From Acanthochlamys bracteata (taxonomy: Eukaryota > Streptophyta > Magnoliopsida > Pandanales > Velloziaceae): DNA of 64,000 nt. The notes under the pieces are model-generated. The model saw nothing but the letters and a program-made list of their open reading frames with translations. It was not told the origin of the DNA and searched no databases. The stretch is from NCBI GenBank assembly GCA_019914995.1, contig CM034131.1, positions 372,001-436,000 on the forward strand, in the 5' to 3' direction. Shown piece after piece: positions 29,601 to 39,500 of this stretch. Position 1 is the stretch's first letter. Every line of letters starts with the position of its first letter. The position numbers and the translations under genes are program-made.

Positions 29601-29926
29601 AAATTGGGCCACAAGTAATTCTCCAAATACTGACCCACTTCGAGAACCATCACCCTATGCAGCGGCACAGTTTTCCTACCAACTCCGCTCACCAACAACT
29701 CTGAATCATAAATTTTCTTAACCAATTCAGAATCAAATCGGCTTTCCTGTTCCTCTTTGTTCAGCCAGTGCTGCGCCGCGATTTTCGTTAGCTTGTCTCG
29801 CTGGATCTCGACCAGAGTAATCGAACCACCACCACCGACGGAGCTCACTGGAATCTGTTCCGGCAAGTATTCGGCAACCTTTGGCCGGCGAAAATCGAAA
29901 ACACCGGTGCCGTAAACCCTCGGCAT
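17625..29926 (-). CDS. EMB2765: Aquarius intron-binding SF1 RNA helicase (EMB2765)
   Basis: Fourteen coding exons, in order on the minus strand: 29926-29540, 28942-28850, 28678-28616, 27883-27797, 27717-27565, 27483-27326, 26696-26462, 26367-26257, 22393-21335, 21248-20979, 20487-20302, 19486-18335, 18236-17883, 17795-17625. All junctions keep frame and give about 1,492 residues, close to the Arabidopsis protein. It starts [16 protein letters not shown] and ends in AAEDRIEE. The N-terminal half is the armadillo-like scaffold. The helicase motifs follow: Walker A GPPGTGKT (about 890), motif II as [11 protein letters not shown] (about 1130), [26 protein letters not shown] and VAMSRARLG. Aquarius joins the spliceosome at the branch-point region of introns and helps couple splicing to exon-junction-complex loading; in Arabidopsis it is embryo-essential. 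The gene looks intact. One 3.9-kb intron carries an old LTR element, and two exon edges are duplicated into introns. Confidence 0.96.
19660..20190. repeat. Dispersed-repeat-like sequence rich in GTGTCCGACAC words
   Basis: An Aquarius intron contains many variants of GTGTCCGATA, GACACGTGTCGG and TGTCCGACAC (densest at 20068-20184), with fainter GACACAAC and GGACACGCC words from 19680. Such clusters are typical of dispersed plant repeats. I see no ends, coding frame or target duplication, so the family is not assigned. Confidence 0.35.
22808..25515 (-). mobile_element. Old Ty3/gypsy-like LTR retrotransposon copy, internally short
   Basis: Two long direct repeats, about 22808-23362 and 25097-25515, share blocks such as GAGAGTCTGCACCTCCTT and GGATATAACTATAAA in the same order. 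They are the LTRs. Just inside the right one, on the minus strand, TTGGTATCAGTGCT matches the usual plant primer-binding site for initiator methionine tRNA. Near the left LTR the minus strand reads CTCGAGGACAA, a wording common at the end of the gypsy polyprotein region. The element therefore lies on the minus strand, the same direction as the host gene. It is a fossil: the internal part is only about 1.7 kb, far too short for a full gag-pol, no long frame survives, and the two LTRs differ at many sites, which indicates an old insertion. It lies wholly inside an Aquarius intron. Confidence 0.75.
26787..26850. repeat. Degenerate copy of an Aquarius exon edge, in an intron
   Basis: The block GCATATAGCAAG...GATGCATTTCAG resembles 26652-26712, which is the 5' edge of Aquarius exon 7 plus its upstream intron (GCATTTAGCAAC...GATGCATTTCAC). 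Shared words include AACATCA.CGACCAAA.GCCTCAAA. In the copy the splice acceptor AG is no longer present (CATGG instead of CATCCAG on the minus strand). Confidence 0.6.
29449..29490 (-). repeat. Duplicated 3' edge of Aquarius exon 1 with splice donor
   Basis: This block repeats the last 40 or so bases of Aquarius exon 1 (29540-29581), including its GT donor, 91 bases further into intron 1. On the minus strand it still reads [13 protein letters not shown] followed by GTAATG; the true exon reads [13 protein letters not shown] followed by GTAATG. The frame is kept. A potential acceptor (TTTGAG) immediately precedes CATGCGATG. Confidence 0.8.
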
Positions 29927-29929
29927 GGT

Positions 29930-30855
29930 TCTCTCGACTGTTCCAATTTGCCTCGTGAAATTGATCGGAGATTACTTTGCTAGGGTTTTTTTGCTGGGTA
30001 GAGGGACAGTTGTTAAATTTGAACTTGGGGAGTTTCCAGGGCGGCGGAGCAATGGCGGTCGAGCTTAAAGCCTCAGACTGTTGTTACAGAAGTGAACGCT
30101 CGAGCTGGTGTCGAATCTGTTGATAGACTAATTTGTAAAATAGTCACTGTAAAAGTTATATTACCATTTTGGGTCCTTTTAAATTACTGTTGTTAAAATT
30201 GAGTCCTCCAATGTTTATTTTAGCATTATCTGGGCTAAGAGTTTTGTAAGTTGAAACTACAAAGCGTGCATTTTTAAAGTAACAAGTTAGGCTAACATCC
30301 ACCATCCACAATAAATCAAGCATTCATCACGAGAGAATCAAACGGTTTAAACTTCGATCGCACTGTGAGGTCAATAGTAGTATAAAACTACATTTTGAAT
30401 TTCAATGTACCTGGTAATCTCAGCACTGTATAGCTTAATAAGAAGCTTGTAGTCCCTATACCGTACATCATACCCTCAGCATCTTGAAATGCATACCGTC
30501 ACCGCCTTGGTACGTTCACCTTTACTTAAAATCGAATACTGTTAAGTCAACATGCACCCGAGCACCGGTGACCTGGTCCAGGAATCAGAGCCACGCCGGC
30601 TACTTACTTCCGGTAAAGGTCATTATCTTACACTCCGATAATGATTTATCTTAGCATATTCCCTTCTCTCCTTTGACATAAATATAATATTCCACGTGGT
30701 CTGTTACCAATAAAATTTTGCAAGGTAGAGTTTTACTTTAGGTTGTACCGAGAGATATAGGAAGCATCTTTACTAGGGGATATATAGAGCGAGAGAGTGA
30801 GGCTCTGTGGTAGGTTGAGCTCGGTGAGATTTTGAAACGAAGCTGACAGAACGAG
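29930..30855. promoter_or_regulatory. Divergent promoter region between Aquarius and DUF4057 genes
   Basis: About 930 bases separate the two start codons, which point away from each other. The half near Aquarius is richer in G/C, with no clear TATA, as expected of a housekeeping promoter. The half near the DUF4057 gene has a TATA box at 30781. No other gene fits between them. Confidence 0.55.
30781..30787 (+). promoter_or_regulatory. TATA box of the DUF4057 gene
   Basis: GGGGATATATAGAGCGAG lies about 79 bases before the start codon. A GAGAGAG-rich leader follows it. Confidence 0.5.
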
Positions 30856-30859
30856 AGAG

Positions 30860-33800
30860 ATGGAGAAGGCAACTCCGGTGAGGAAGCCACACACATCAAC
30901 GGCAGACCTGCTTACTTGGAAAGGACCGCCGGAGAGTTCGCCGGAGACAGGAACTCCGGCGTCAAGGGTTCGGGCAGCGCAGGTGAGTTTCATTCCAAAA
31001 TGCCGACTATTATTTGAAGTTAGTAGCGTGATTTGTTAGTGTTCTATTAATCTTCTGACGATTTTAATGATGTAGCCTTCGGGATCGATCGCGAAAGTTG
31101 TGTTTGGTGGACAGGTGAGCGAAGGCGAGGCAGACAACTTGCTCAAGAGGTGAGAATTAGCTGCCGGAGAGTAGATCTATAGCGGTTATGAAGTTCGTGA
31201 TCTCGTGTTGTTTGTTTTTGTTTGTAGTAATAAATCTCTGATGGATTTTGGGTTTTGTGCTTCTACTCCCTGATAATCATTTATTCATCTTCTCATTTTC
31301 TTCACTGGTTCTGTGATGTTTGCCTTTTTTTTTAGCGCTTTTGTTTTGGTTACCCTGCTGTCATCTGTAGCAGTGGGAGTGTTTTCGAAATGCAGTTTGG
31401 ATGATTGGCTTTTCCCGGACACTGATTATGATGAAGATCGAGGTTGTAGCAGATAGGGAGAGGGTTTAATATTTTATTTCTTTGTTTGTTTGTAACATGA
31501 GCTGAATATTGTATTTGTTACAACAGTATATACTTAATGAACACTTATATCATGTAGATTGATGTAGAGATCCTACATTGGACTGATTAATTTTATATTG
31601 TGACATTTGTTAGATCTGGGATTTTATAATATCAATTGCTGTGACCTTTTTGGATATTTAGTGGAGCCTTCCACTTCTATGAATTGTTACCGTGTAGCCA
31701 CTTTTTGATAAATAATTGTATGTACTTTGTTACTTTATGCTATGTTGTACACAAATGCCAGAATAACTTATTTTAAGGTTAGTCAACAGCTCTCTTTAAA
31801 ATAAGCTCATGGAACACGTACATTGAAACTTGGAAAAAAAACACTTGCATTTCAGTTAAGAGAACTTGCATGCAGATTTCTGTTGAACAATGGGGCTTCC
31901 CTTGCAGTTTCCTTACACTTATGCGTGAATTACTCTAATGATGGAACATATGTAATTTAGTCTGCTGTACTTTAGGGCTTGCAGGGCAGAGTGTAAGCAT
32001 TTATATACACCGATTCTGTACTCAAAGTGTATTGCTTATATCATTCCTAATGTTTGTTGTGTACTGAAGACATTAACAGTTGTAAATTACGTAATTTTCT
32101 TGGAAGTTTCAGTATAAGCGCATTGTTGCCGTAAAGTTTTATTATAACGGTAAACTTCTTAATTGGGTTTGTAGGTTCTCCATTTACTTCAAACAAAATA
32201 TGTAAGTTATCGTCAGTATTTTTTCTTAGTATGGAATGTGTTTGTTATTGCATGATTCTGCAGCAAGGGCTTGTCTCAAGACAGGCTAATATTTTTTGGT
32301 TAGAGATGAGATGGTAGACAAATAACTATGTTGTTGGCTGCAAGGCTGATTTGCATAGCTGATGATCTTATTACTTGGATAGTAAATTTTGTCCACTTGA
32401 TCTATGTTTACATTCATGATGATTTCAAGTGGTTTTGCTTGTTTATCTTTGTTAATATGTTATTGATGGAGCATATTCCTTTCCCTGTGTTCTAATTGCT
32501 TATAGATATCCCATAACTTTGAAGGAAAGCCTTTTACAAACCTGTTCCACAGATGTTTTCTTTCTAATTTTAAGACGCATATGTGGTGAACAGTTCATTA
32601 TCTCGTATTTGTGTGATTTTCCTTTAATTTCTTCCATTGCTGTATTTTCTATGTGAAAATAATTCTGTTTCTCATTATGGCAATAGATCATGATCTCCGG
32701 CTAAAACTTCAGATTGGTTTATTTAGAATTTGACTATAATCACCAGCTTAGCATGCCTTGATGCATGAAAGGCCACATTGGTTTGCATGCTTCTTAGCTC
32801 TCTTTCAAAATGGCAGGAAGCCTTGTTCAGGTTCTAAGTTCCGCGAGATGACAGGAAGTAGTATATTTGCAGCAGAGGCCGCGGGTGATGCATCTGAATA
32901 TGGTGGCAGTGTTTCAACCCCTAATAACCGAACTGGATTAAGAATATCTCAGGTGCTTATTCTTCTGATGAATTTAATGCTAGAAAATATCTTTTGTTGG
33001 ACACTCAGTCACATATCTAGGACTTGGTTGATAAATTGAACCTGAAATTCTCATTTTGACAGTCACTTCTTAGACATGTTCTATGGGTACATATTTATTT
33101 CACTTGACACAGGTAGACCTGTGAGATTGTATCCAAGAGACTATGTCCTGCTAATTATATTCTCAAGAACTTAACACCATCTTTGTTTACATGATTTTGG
33201 CTGCTTGTTTAACTGGAATTACTTAGAAAGAAGATTGAGCTTCAAATGCAGTGCCACATTTTCAAACATGTATGATACCTATGGCATTACTTCCATTTAC
33301 TGTTGGGGGAAGAGTTGCATTTGTCATATTCTGGGCTCCGTCCAAATAAAACGAGCCAATTTTGCAGTCAGGTTGCCTATTATATATTGCCTGCTTTGCT
33401 CAACATGAGGTGGGTATGTCAATTAAGCTTGATGACCTGAATATTCTTGCTGTTGTCTAAAATCTGACATTGTATAATTACTATATGCAGTACACCTAAC
33501 ATTTTTTTTTATGTTGTTCATCAAACAATATCATCATAGTCTTGCTTTGATGGTGCAACATTCTTGATAAACTTAATTTTCTTTTACTTGTTTTCTTTCA
33601 AGCAGCAGCCAAGTAGTGCTGTCAGCCGTATATCATTCAGTGCTGAGGAAAGTGTTTCACCAAAGAAGCCAACTACTTTGGCAGAGGTCTCAAAACAGAG
33701 GGAGTTGAGTGGCAATCTGGAGCGCGATACTGATGCTAAATCAAAGAAACTGATCTCAAATGCTAAATCCAAAGAACTTAGTGGCAATGACATATTTGGC

Positions 33801-34380
33801 CCTTCACCAGAAGCTCCACCAAGCCATATAGCTGCACAACATTCGAAGAACAATGTAGATATTGGAGAACCCTTGCCGAGGAACATACACACATCTGTCA
33901 AGGTTTCAAATGTAAGTGCATTACAGTACTTCCCGTAATTTGTATGATAACTTATGTTGATATTTCTCAGGACAGTTACTGCAACAGCATTGCAGTACAT
34001 CAATCCATCTCTTGTTTTTGCACCATCTACCAGACGATCATTATCTTTTAAATTCTTTCCGTTGCATGCCTTACCCATCAAGCTTTTCTTTCTTCAACTT
34101 TCTTTAGCCTGCTGGTGGTCCCACCAACAATATTTTCAATGAGGAGCCAGTAGTTAAGACCTCGAAGAAGATCCACAACCAGAAGGTAACAGAGCTGACT
34201 GGTAATGACATCTTCAAAGGAGACACACAACCAGGATCAGGTGACAAGCCACTCAGCGTTGCCAAGCTGAGGGAGATGAGCGGCAATGACATATTTGCCG
34301 ATGGAAAGGTTACTTCAAGAGAATACTATGGTGGTATCCGCAAGCCGCCTGGTGGTGAGAGCAGCATCGCACTTGTCTAA
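30860..34380 (+). CDS. DUF4057 family protein with repeated ELSGNDIF motifs
   Basis: Five coding exons: 30860-30982, 31076-31149, 32817-32952, 33603-33911 (acceptor could also be 3 or 6 bases later) and 34108-34380. They join in frame to about 304 residues. The start MEKATPVRKPHTSTADLL and the end IRKPPGGESSIALV fit the plant DUF4057 family (Arabidopsis At1g35780 and At4g39860 type, sometimes annotated as related to HN1/Jupiter proteins). Short conserved motifs recur: FREMTGSSIF, RELSGN, KELSGNDIFG, ELTGNDIFKG and REMSGNDIFADG, spaced through a serine- and lysine-rich, probably disordered chain. There is no transmembrane segment or enzyme motif in this form. The molecular role is unknown. Intron 2 is long (1.7 kb) and holds a possible alternative last exon. 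Confidence 0.85.
31337..31456 (+). other. Possible alternative last exon of the DUF4057 gene
   Basis: After a T-rich tract and TTAG, the sequence from 31337 continues in frame from exon 2 (AAG AG joined to C). It reads SAFVLVTLLSSVAVGVF then KCSLDDWLFPDTDYDEDR and stops with TAG at 31454. It would replace the DUF4057 body with one hydrophobic, membrane-spanning segment and a short acidic tail. The splice phase, pyrimidine tract and residue pattern all look coding, but I know of no described homologous isoform. Confidence 0.4.
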
Positions 34381-34619
34381 TAAACTGACTTCTTTGTTTC
34401 AGACTAGACGGAGCTTGTATTTAAACTCTAAAATGTGCTTTGTATCGTATCTGTACTGAGATTGAACTCGTAGCGTAAGTTGTCTTGTTCGTTCTCGACT
34501 TGCTTATTCGGCTTGTCGGGTAATTATTTCTTTCATATTTTTACAGGGTTATTTCGTGAAAGAGTATGGTTTCCGCAGGTACTTGTAAGAGCATGATAAA
34601 AATGGGTATGACATATTAG

Positions 34620-36300
34620 GCAATATGTAGGAGTGTTTTTTAATAAAAAGAATTTCTAAAGTGAAAATTATTTTAAAATTTTTAAAAGTAATTTTTTAAA
34701 AAATAATTATCAAAATAAATTATAAAAAATTACTTAAAATATAAATAAAATAAAGTAAAAAAAAACTATAAAAGTTCAGCTAAGAGTAGGTTTACTAACC
34801 ATTTAAATTTTATTTTTTTAAATGTATTTATAATACAAAATAAATATAAATTTAAAATAAATTTTTTCTATAAATTCTTTTTTCAAAATTTAATTTAAAA
34901 CTTACTTCTAATACAAATTTAATATAAAATTTATTTGTATTAAAAAAATTATTTTAATTTTAAATTTTTTTTCAAAAAAATAAATTTATCTTAAAATAAA
35001 TTTCGTCCTAAACATCACCTAAATCTAAACTATTACAAAATTAGATTGCTTCACATAAATTACTCATCTGTGTATATCAACTACTGCCACGCTCAAATAG
35101 AGATATTCACAATAACATTTTAATCATTTTGAGTCTCTAAGAATCAATTATTTATAACATGAAAACACTCAAAAAAGTGTGATTAAACGTATACACCTAA
35201 TAATGAATACAGATCTATGTAAGCTTGATCAATTCCTTCTTCTATAAGCAAATTTCATAACAAATCAGAAACAAAATTTCTCTCTCAGGCCAGACTTAAA
35301 TTTGATTCTCTCCATCTCTCCTCTTATAATCTCTCTCTCTCAAAATTTCCATTAACTGTCAATGGTGCTATACATCAATTGCTCTAAATAATGAAATATC
35401 TAATTAAAGATTATTCATAATTTAAATATTAAATATTTATTTAATTTAGATATTTGTATTTTTTATATACATCGATTATTTTTTCTATTGAGAAATATTA
35501 ACAACTAATATCAATTTATAATTTTATCTTTCAATTTGGTATCTGCAAACTATTACTTGTTATTATTTTTCAATAAAAATTATTATATAATAAAAAATAC
35601 TTATATGTAAATTAAAAAATACTAATATTTAAATTAGAAAGAATATTTAATTAGTTATTTCAACACCAAAAATATTTTGCAGACAAGATGACCTTATATT
35701 TGTAATTTGAAATAACATACCATCTTAATTACAGGAGTTTGACAGTACTACTTTCTATTTTTTTTATATTCCTAATAAAATTTATAAAAAATTTTGAAAA
35801 ATTTAAATACAATTTAATTATATATTGTACTATATTAATATTATAATTTTTATTTTTTAATTAAAATCTAAAATAAATTTTATTATAAAATTGTTTATTT
35901 TAAATACTAAGAAATCAATAAAACCAGACCACTAATATATAATTAACATTTAGTAATGCGGAACCTTATTTTGCTAATACAGTTTATGATTAGCCTACTT
36001 TTGCGATACTTTTTTCTCTGAACGCAGTCGTACATTCTTGCAGTTTTCCACGTATGGAAACCACCATTCCTCCTTCCCTTATTTCTTACCTGATTTCATT
36101 CTTTATTGCAATTCCCAACCCCTAAATTAAATTTTAAAAAATTAAACTCATATAATGTATTGACTAAAGTATCCTCAATCACGTAGAGTTTTAGCTAAGG
36201 GTTAAGGCTATTATTGTCATTTGAAGACGACTAACCGGAGTAAAGAGGAAGTTAAACTGCCTAAAGTAGTTAAATAAGGTCCAATATTGCAAATATTCTA
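34620..36300. other. AT-rich spacer, possible MITE-like blocks
   Basis: The 34.62-35.03 kb part is an A/T-only block starting GGAGTGTTTTTTAATAAA and ending near CCTAAACATCACCTAAAT, loosely inverted like the other short elements in this window. The 35.4-35.95 kb part is similar in composition. No exon or RNA gene is seen; the last 250 bases are the promoter of the PUF gene. Confidence 0.35.
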
Positions 36301-36313
36301 TTTTTGTTCTCTG

Positions 36314-36366
36314 ATATATAAGCCACACCTCTGCCGAAGCCTTAAACCTCTCTCTCTCTCTCTCTT
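36314..36366 (+). promoter_or_regulatory. TATA box and CT-rich leader of the PUF gene
   Basis: CTGATATATAAGCC at 36311-36324 is a good TATA context. A (CT)n tract of about ten units follows at 36347-36366, near the expected transcription start, and a 20-base T run precedes the start codon. Confidence 0.55.
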
Positions 36367-36547
36367 TACTTGCATGCCTTAGCAACTGTTCTTTATTTTT
36401 CAATCCATTCCAATCCAATCTGTTCAATTTAAAGCGTTTTTTCCTTTCTAAATATTTTTCTTTTGAATCGGTTTATTTCTGGTTCTAGATTTTTCCCTGA
36501 TTTTTCTCTAGCTTTTCAGTTTTTTTTTTTTTTTTTTTTTCATTGGA

Positions 36548-39500
36548 ATGAAGTTGGAGAAACCAGAAGAAAGAGAGATGGAGAAACTGTTAGATGAGAT
36601 CCCTCATGCAACCTCACCGAGTCAACATCATGATAACATTATCACGGCCATCCATGGTTGTAATCACGGCCATGGCCATGGTCTTGGTCACGGACATGGT
36701 TATGGTCATGGCCATGGGTTGTTTGGAGAAGATGAGTACAGTAATGATTTATCAGCGAGGTTTTCGAACATGAACAGCCATGATTCGTTTTCATATCACG
36801 GCCAAGGATGTGTATCACCGGCCGGCTCATCGAGTTCTCACTCCGGCACCGTCTCGCCGGAATCTCTTTGGCGCCCGGAAGAACTCAGCCTGCTTTCTAC
36901 CGCATTTCAAGGAATGAATCTTTCTGATTCCGGCTTGTTAAGGCCTACGGCCGGACGGGTTTCTGGTGACCCTTCGCTCTTCTTGGATTTCCGGCACAAT
37001 GCCGTCGTTGGTATTGATTACATCAACAATCTCTATAGGCAGATGTTTGTGAACCGAGTTGGTGATTCGATGTTTTATACTAGTTCTAGTGACTGTGTTG
37101 ACTTTGTTGGCGGTAATGGTTGTAATGGTTTGCTTTCTTCTGTCGACCTGTTTGCAATTGAAAATGATAGTTTTCTTAAGCAGAGCAAGAAATCAGTCAT
37201 TGCGAATTTCAATCGGGATGTTGTTGGTTATGCGAAATCTAGAGCCATAATGCCTGATAACAATTTGCCTGTGGAATGGGTGAGATGTGACCCTTTGGCA
37301 CCAATGAGATATGCTGCTGACTTAGAGGCATTTAGGTGCAAAGACAGTTTGATTCTGCAGCCTAGCAACAGGCGTGTTGGCAGAAATTGTCATGGTAATA
37401 ATGCAAGAAATCATGAGTCATCTGAGATGGAGAATCAAAATTCAAAGGTTAATTGTTCAGCAAGTGAGTTACTTAAGTATGAGAAGATGCTGGAGATAAA
37501 GGAGTATGTTTATTTTCTTGCTATGGACCAGAATGGATGTAGGTTCTTGCAGCAGAAGTTTGAGGAAGGGAGACATCAAGTGGATAAGATATTTAATGGG
37601 GTCCTTAGGCATGCAGTTGATCTCATGGTAAGCCCATTTGGGAATTATCTAATGCAGAAGTTGCTCGACGTCTGCAGTGAAGAGCAAAGGATGGCCATAG
37701 TACTTGTGCTAACTGAGAATCCTTCAGACTTCATAAGAATCTGCCTTAGCACTCATGGGTATTTGTTAGTTTGAAGAATATTTATTTTTAACTGAGTAGT
37801 TATTTGCAAACCTAAGAGCAAGAATGTTATATTTCTTAAATGAATCTGGAAACGTTTCTTAATGCAGCACAAGGGCAGTGCAGAAACTGATAGATACTCT
37901 TAAAACAAGACAGCAAGTGGTTCTGGTTGTTTCTGCACTCCAACCAGGAATCCTTGATCTCATCAGAGACCTTAACGGCAATCATGTCCTGCAACGTTGC
38001 TTGCTTTCCCTTCCAATAGATGACAATAAGGTATACAGCTATTGTCTTAGAGCTTTATCTATTGCCTTGATGGTGCAATGTTATTTTACATTAACTGGGA
38101 GTTCTAGAATTGCTTATTATCACAATGGACTGTCTAATAAGCATGTATATGTTTTCCCCTTAAAAACTACTCTCAGTTTTGTCAAAATAATAGGTGGCTT
38201 CCATGATGTGAATATGCAAATAAAAGTTTCATGATCTTTATTATTGAGAAATGTGAGATCAGTAAAAGAAATAGGAAAGTTGGGCATTGCACATTTGTTT
38301 TGACATCTAAGAAATACACTTGTATAGGAGTTTATGATCATTGTTATGAATGAATTTTGTTTCTTGGACATTTTACATGTCAACCCGTTATACATTTTCC
38401 AGTAAATACAATGCCTGCTGTACCAGCTTTAGGAACTATACATGATACAGCAATCACTAGATGCATGGGAAGCATTCCTCCTGCAATCAATCACATCATG
38501 ATTTAGGATTTTTTTTTTTTGTGAGAGTTGTCATTACTCGATCAAAATCCCAATGTCCTGAGGTGGGTTGTTAGATACTAAGCATCTGGTATAATGCTTT
38601 TCAAATTACTTTCGTAATACTTTTCAGATTTCTTTCTTCGTGTACTCTGTACTGATTTATTCTCTTTCTCTGAGGTGAGAAATTCAGAAATTGAATATCT
38701 CACTTTTTTCTTCTTTACAGTGTATGAGCTTTATAGTTTTATCATTGAAGAGGTCCAGAGCTTGGTTGGGGTCACAATTACATTCCATGTAACATTGCAT
38801 TTGAAAAAGCTGTCTGCAATAATTTTGGTCTTTTTTTTTCCTTTTTGGCAAGGTTATATATCATATATATGATGATTAATCATTTTTGTATATGCTTCCT
38901 GATCTTGTGATAGGAATCAGTTGATTCAAATTGCTTATGGATTTGTTTAGTTAAAGTTATTCTTGTTTTGAGTTGAAACCTTTTTTTTTCTCTTTTAGGA
39001 TCAAATGTACATAGTTTTTGGATGGAAATTGGAATCTAAATGTGAAACCATATTGCCTTGTGAAAATGGGAATTAGTCACCTTCTATTACTTGCTTAAAG
39101 TTCGATATTATACATTTAGGGTTTTATGTTATGGGAAGCTATTTGCATCGTAGTTACTAGAAGAGAGAGAATGAGAGATATTTGCTTAGATGTGCATGCT
39201 ACGTTACTCATGAGACTTTCAGTCTATAAGCAAAAGCTCACAGAACCTGATGGTGTTACTCACTTTTTTCTGACCTTTTCAATTTTTATTTTTAATTTCC
39301 GTTAGAAAGTAGGAACTCATATTACATCAATTCTCATGCTTAGCATGTTTTACCTCGTTTTGGCTTGAGTTACTAGTTTTATTTAATTGTTGCATACATG
39401 CTCACCTGTGTTTCTTTTTGTCAGTTTATTTTTTATGCTGCTGTAAAACATTGTGCTGATATTGCAACTCATCGTCATGGATGCTGTGTCTTGCAACGCT

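Noticed and set aside
33584-34081. 165-codon open frame on the minus strand
   Set aside because: It is antisense to DUF4057 exon 4 and the following intron; the plus-strand exon has family motifs and splice sites, the minus frame has none.
36642-36830. His/Asp-rich minus-strand frame
   Set aside because: It is the complement of the CATGGC-type repeat that encodes the His-Gly tract of the PUF protein, not a separate gene.
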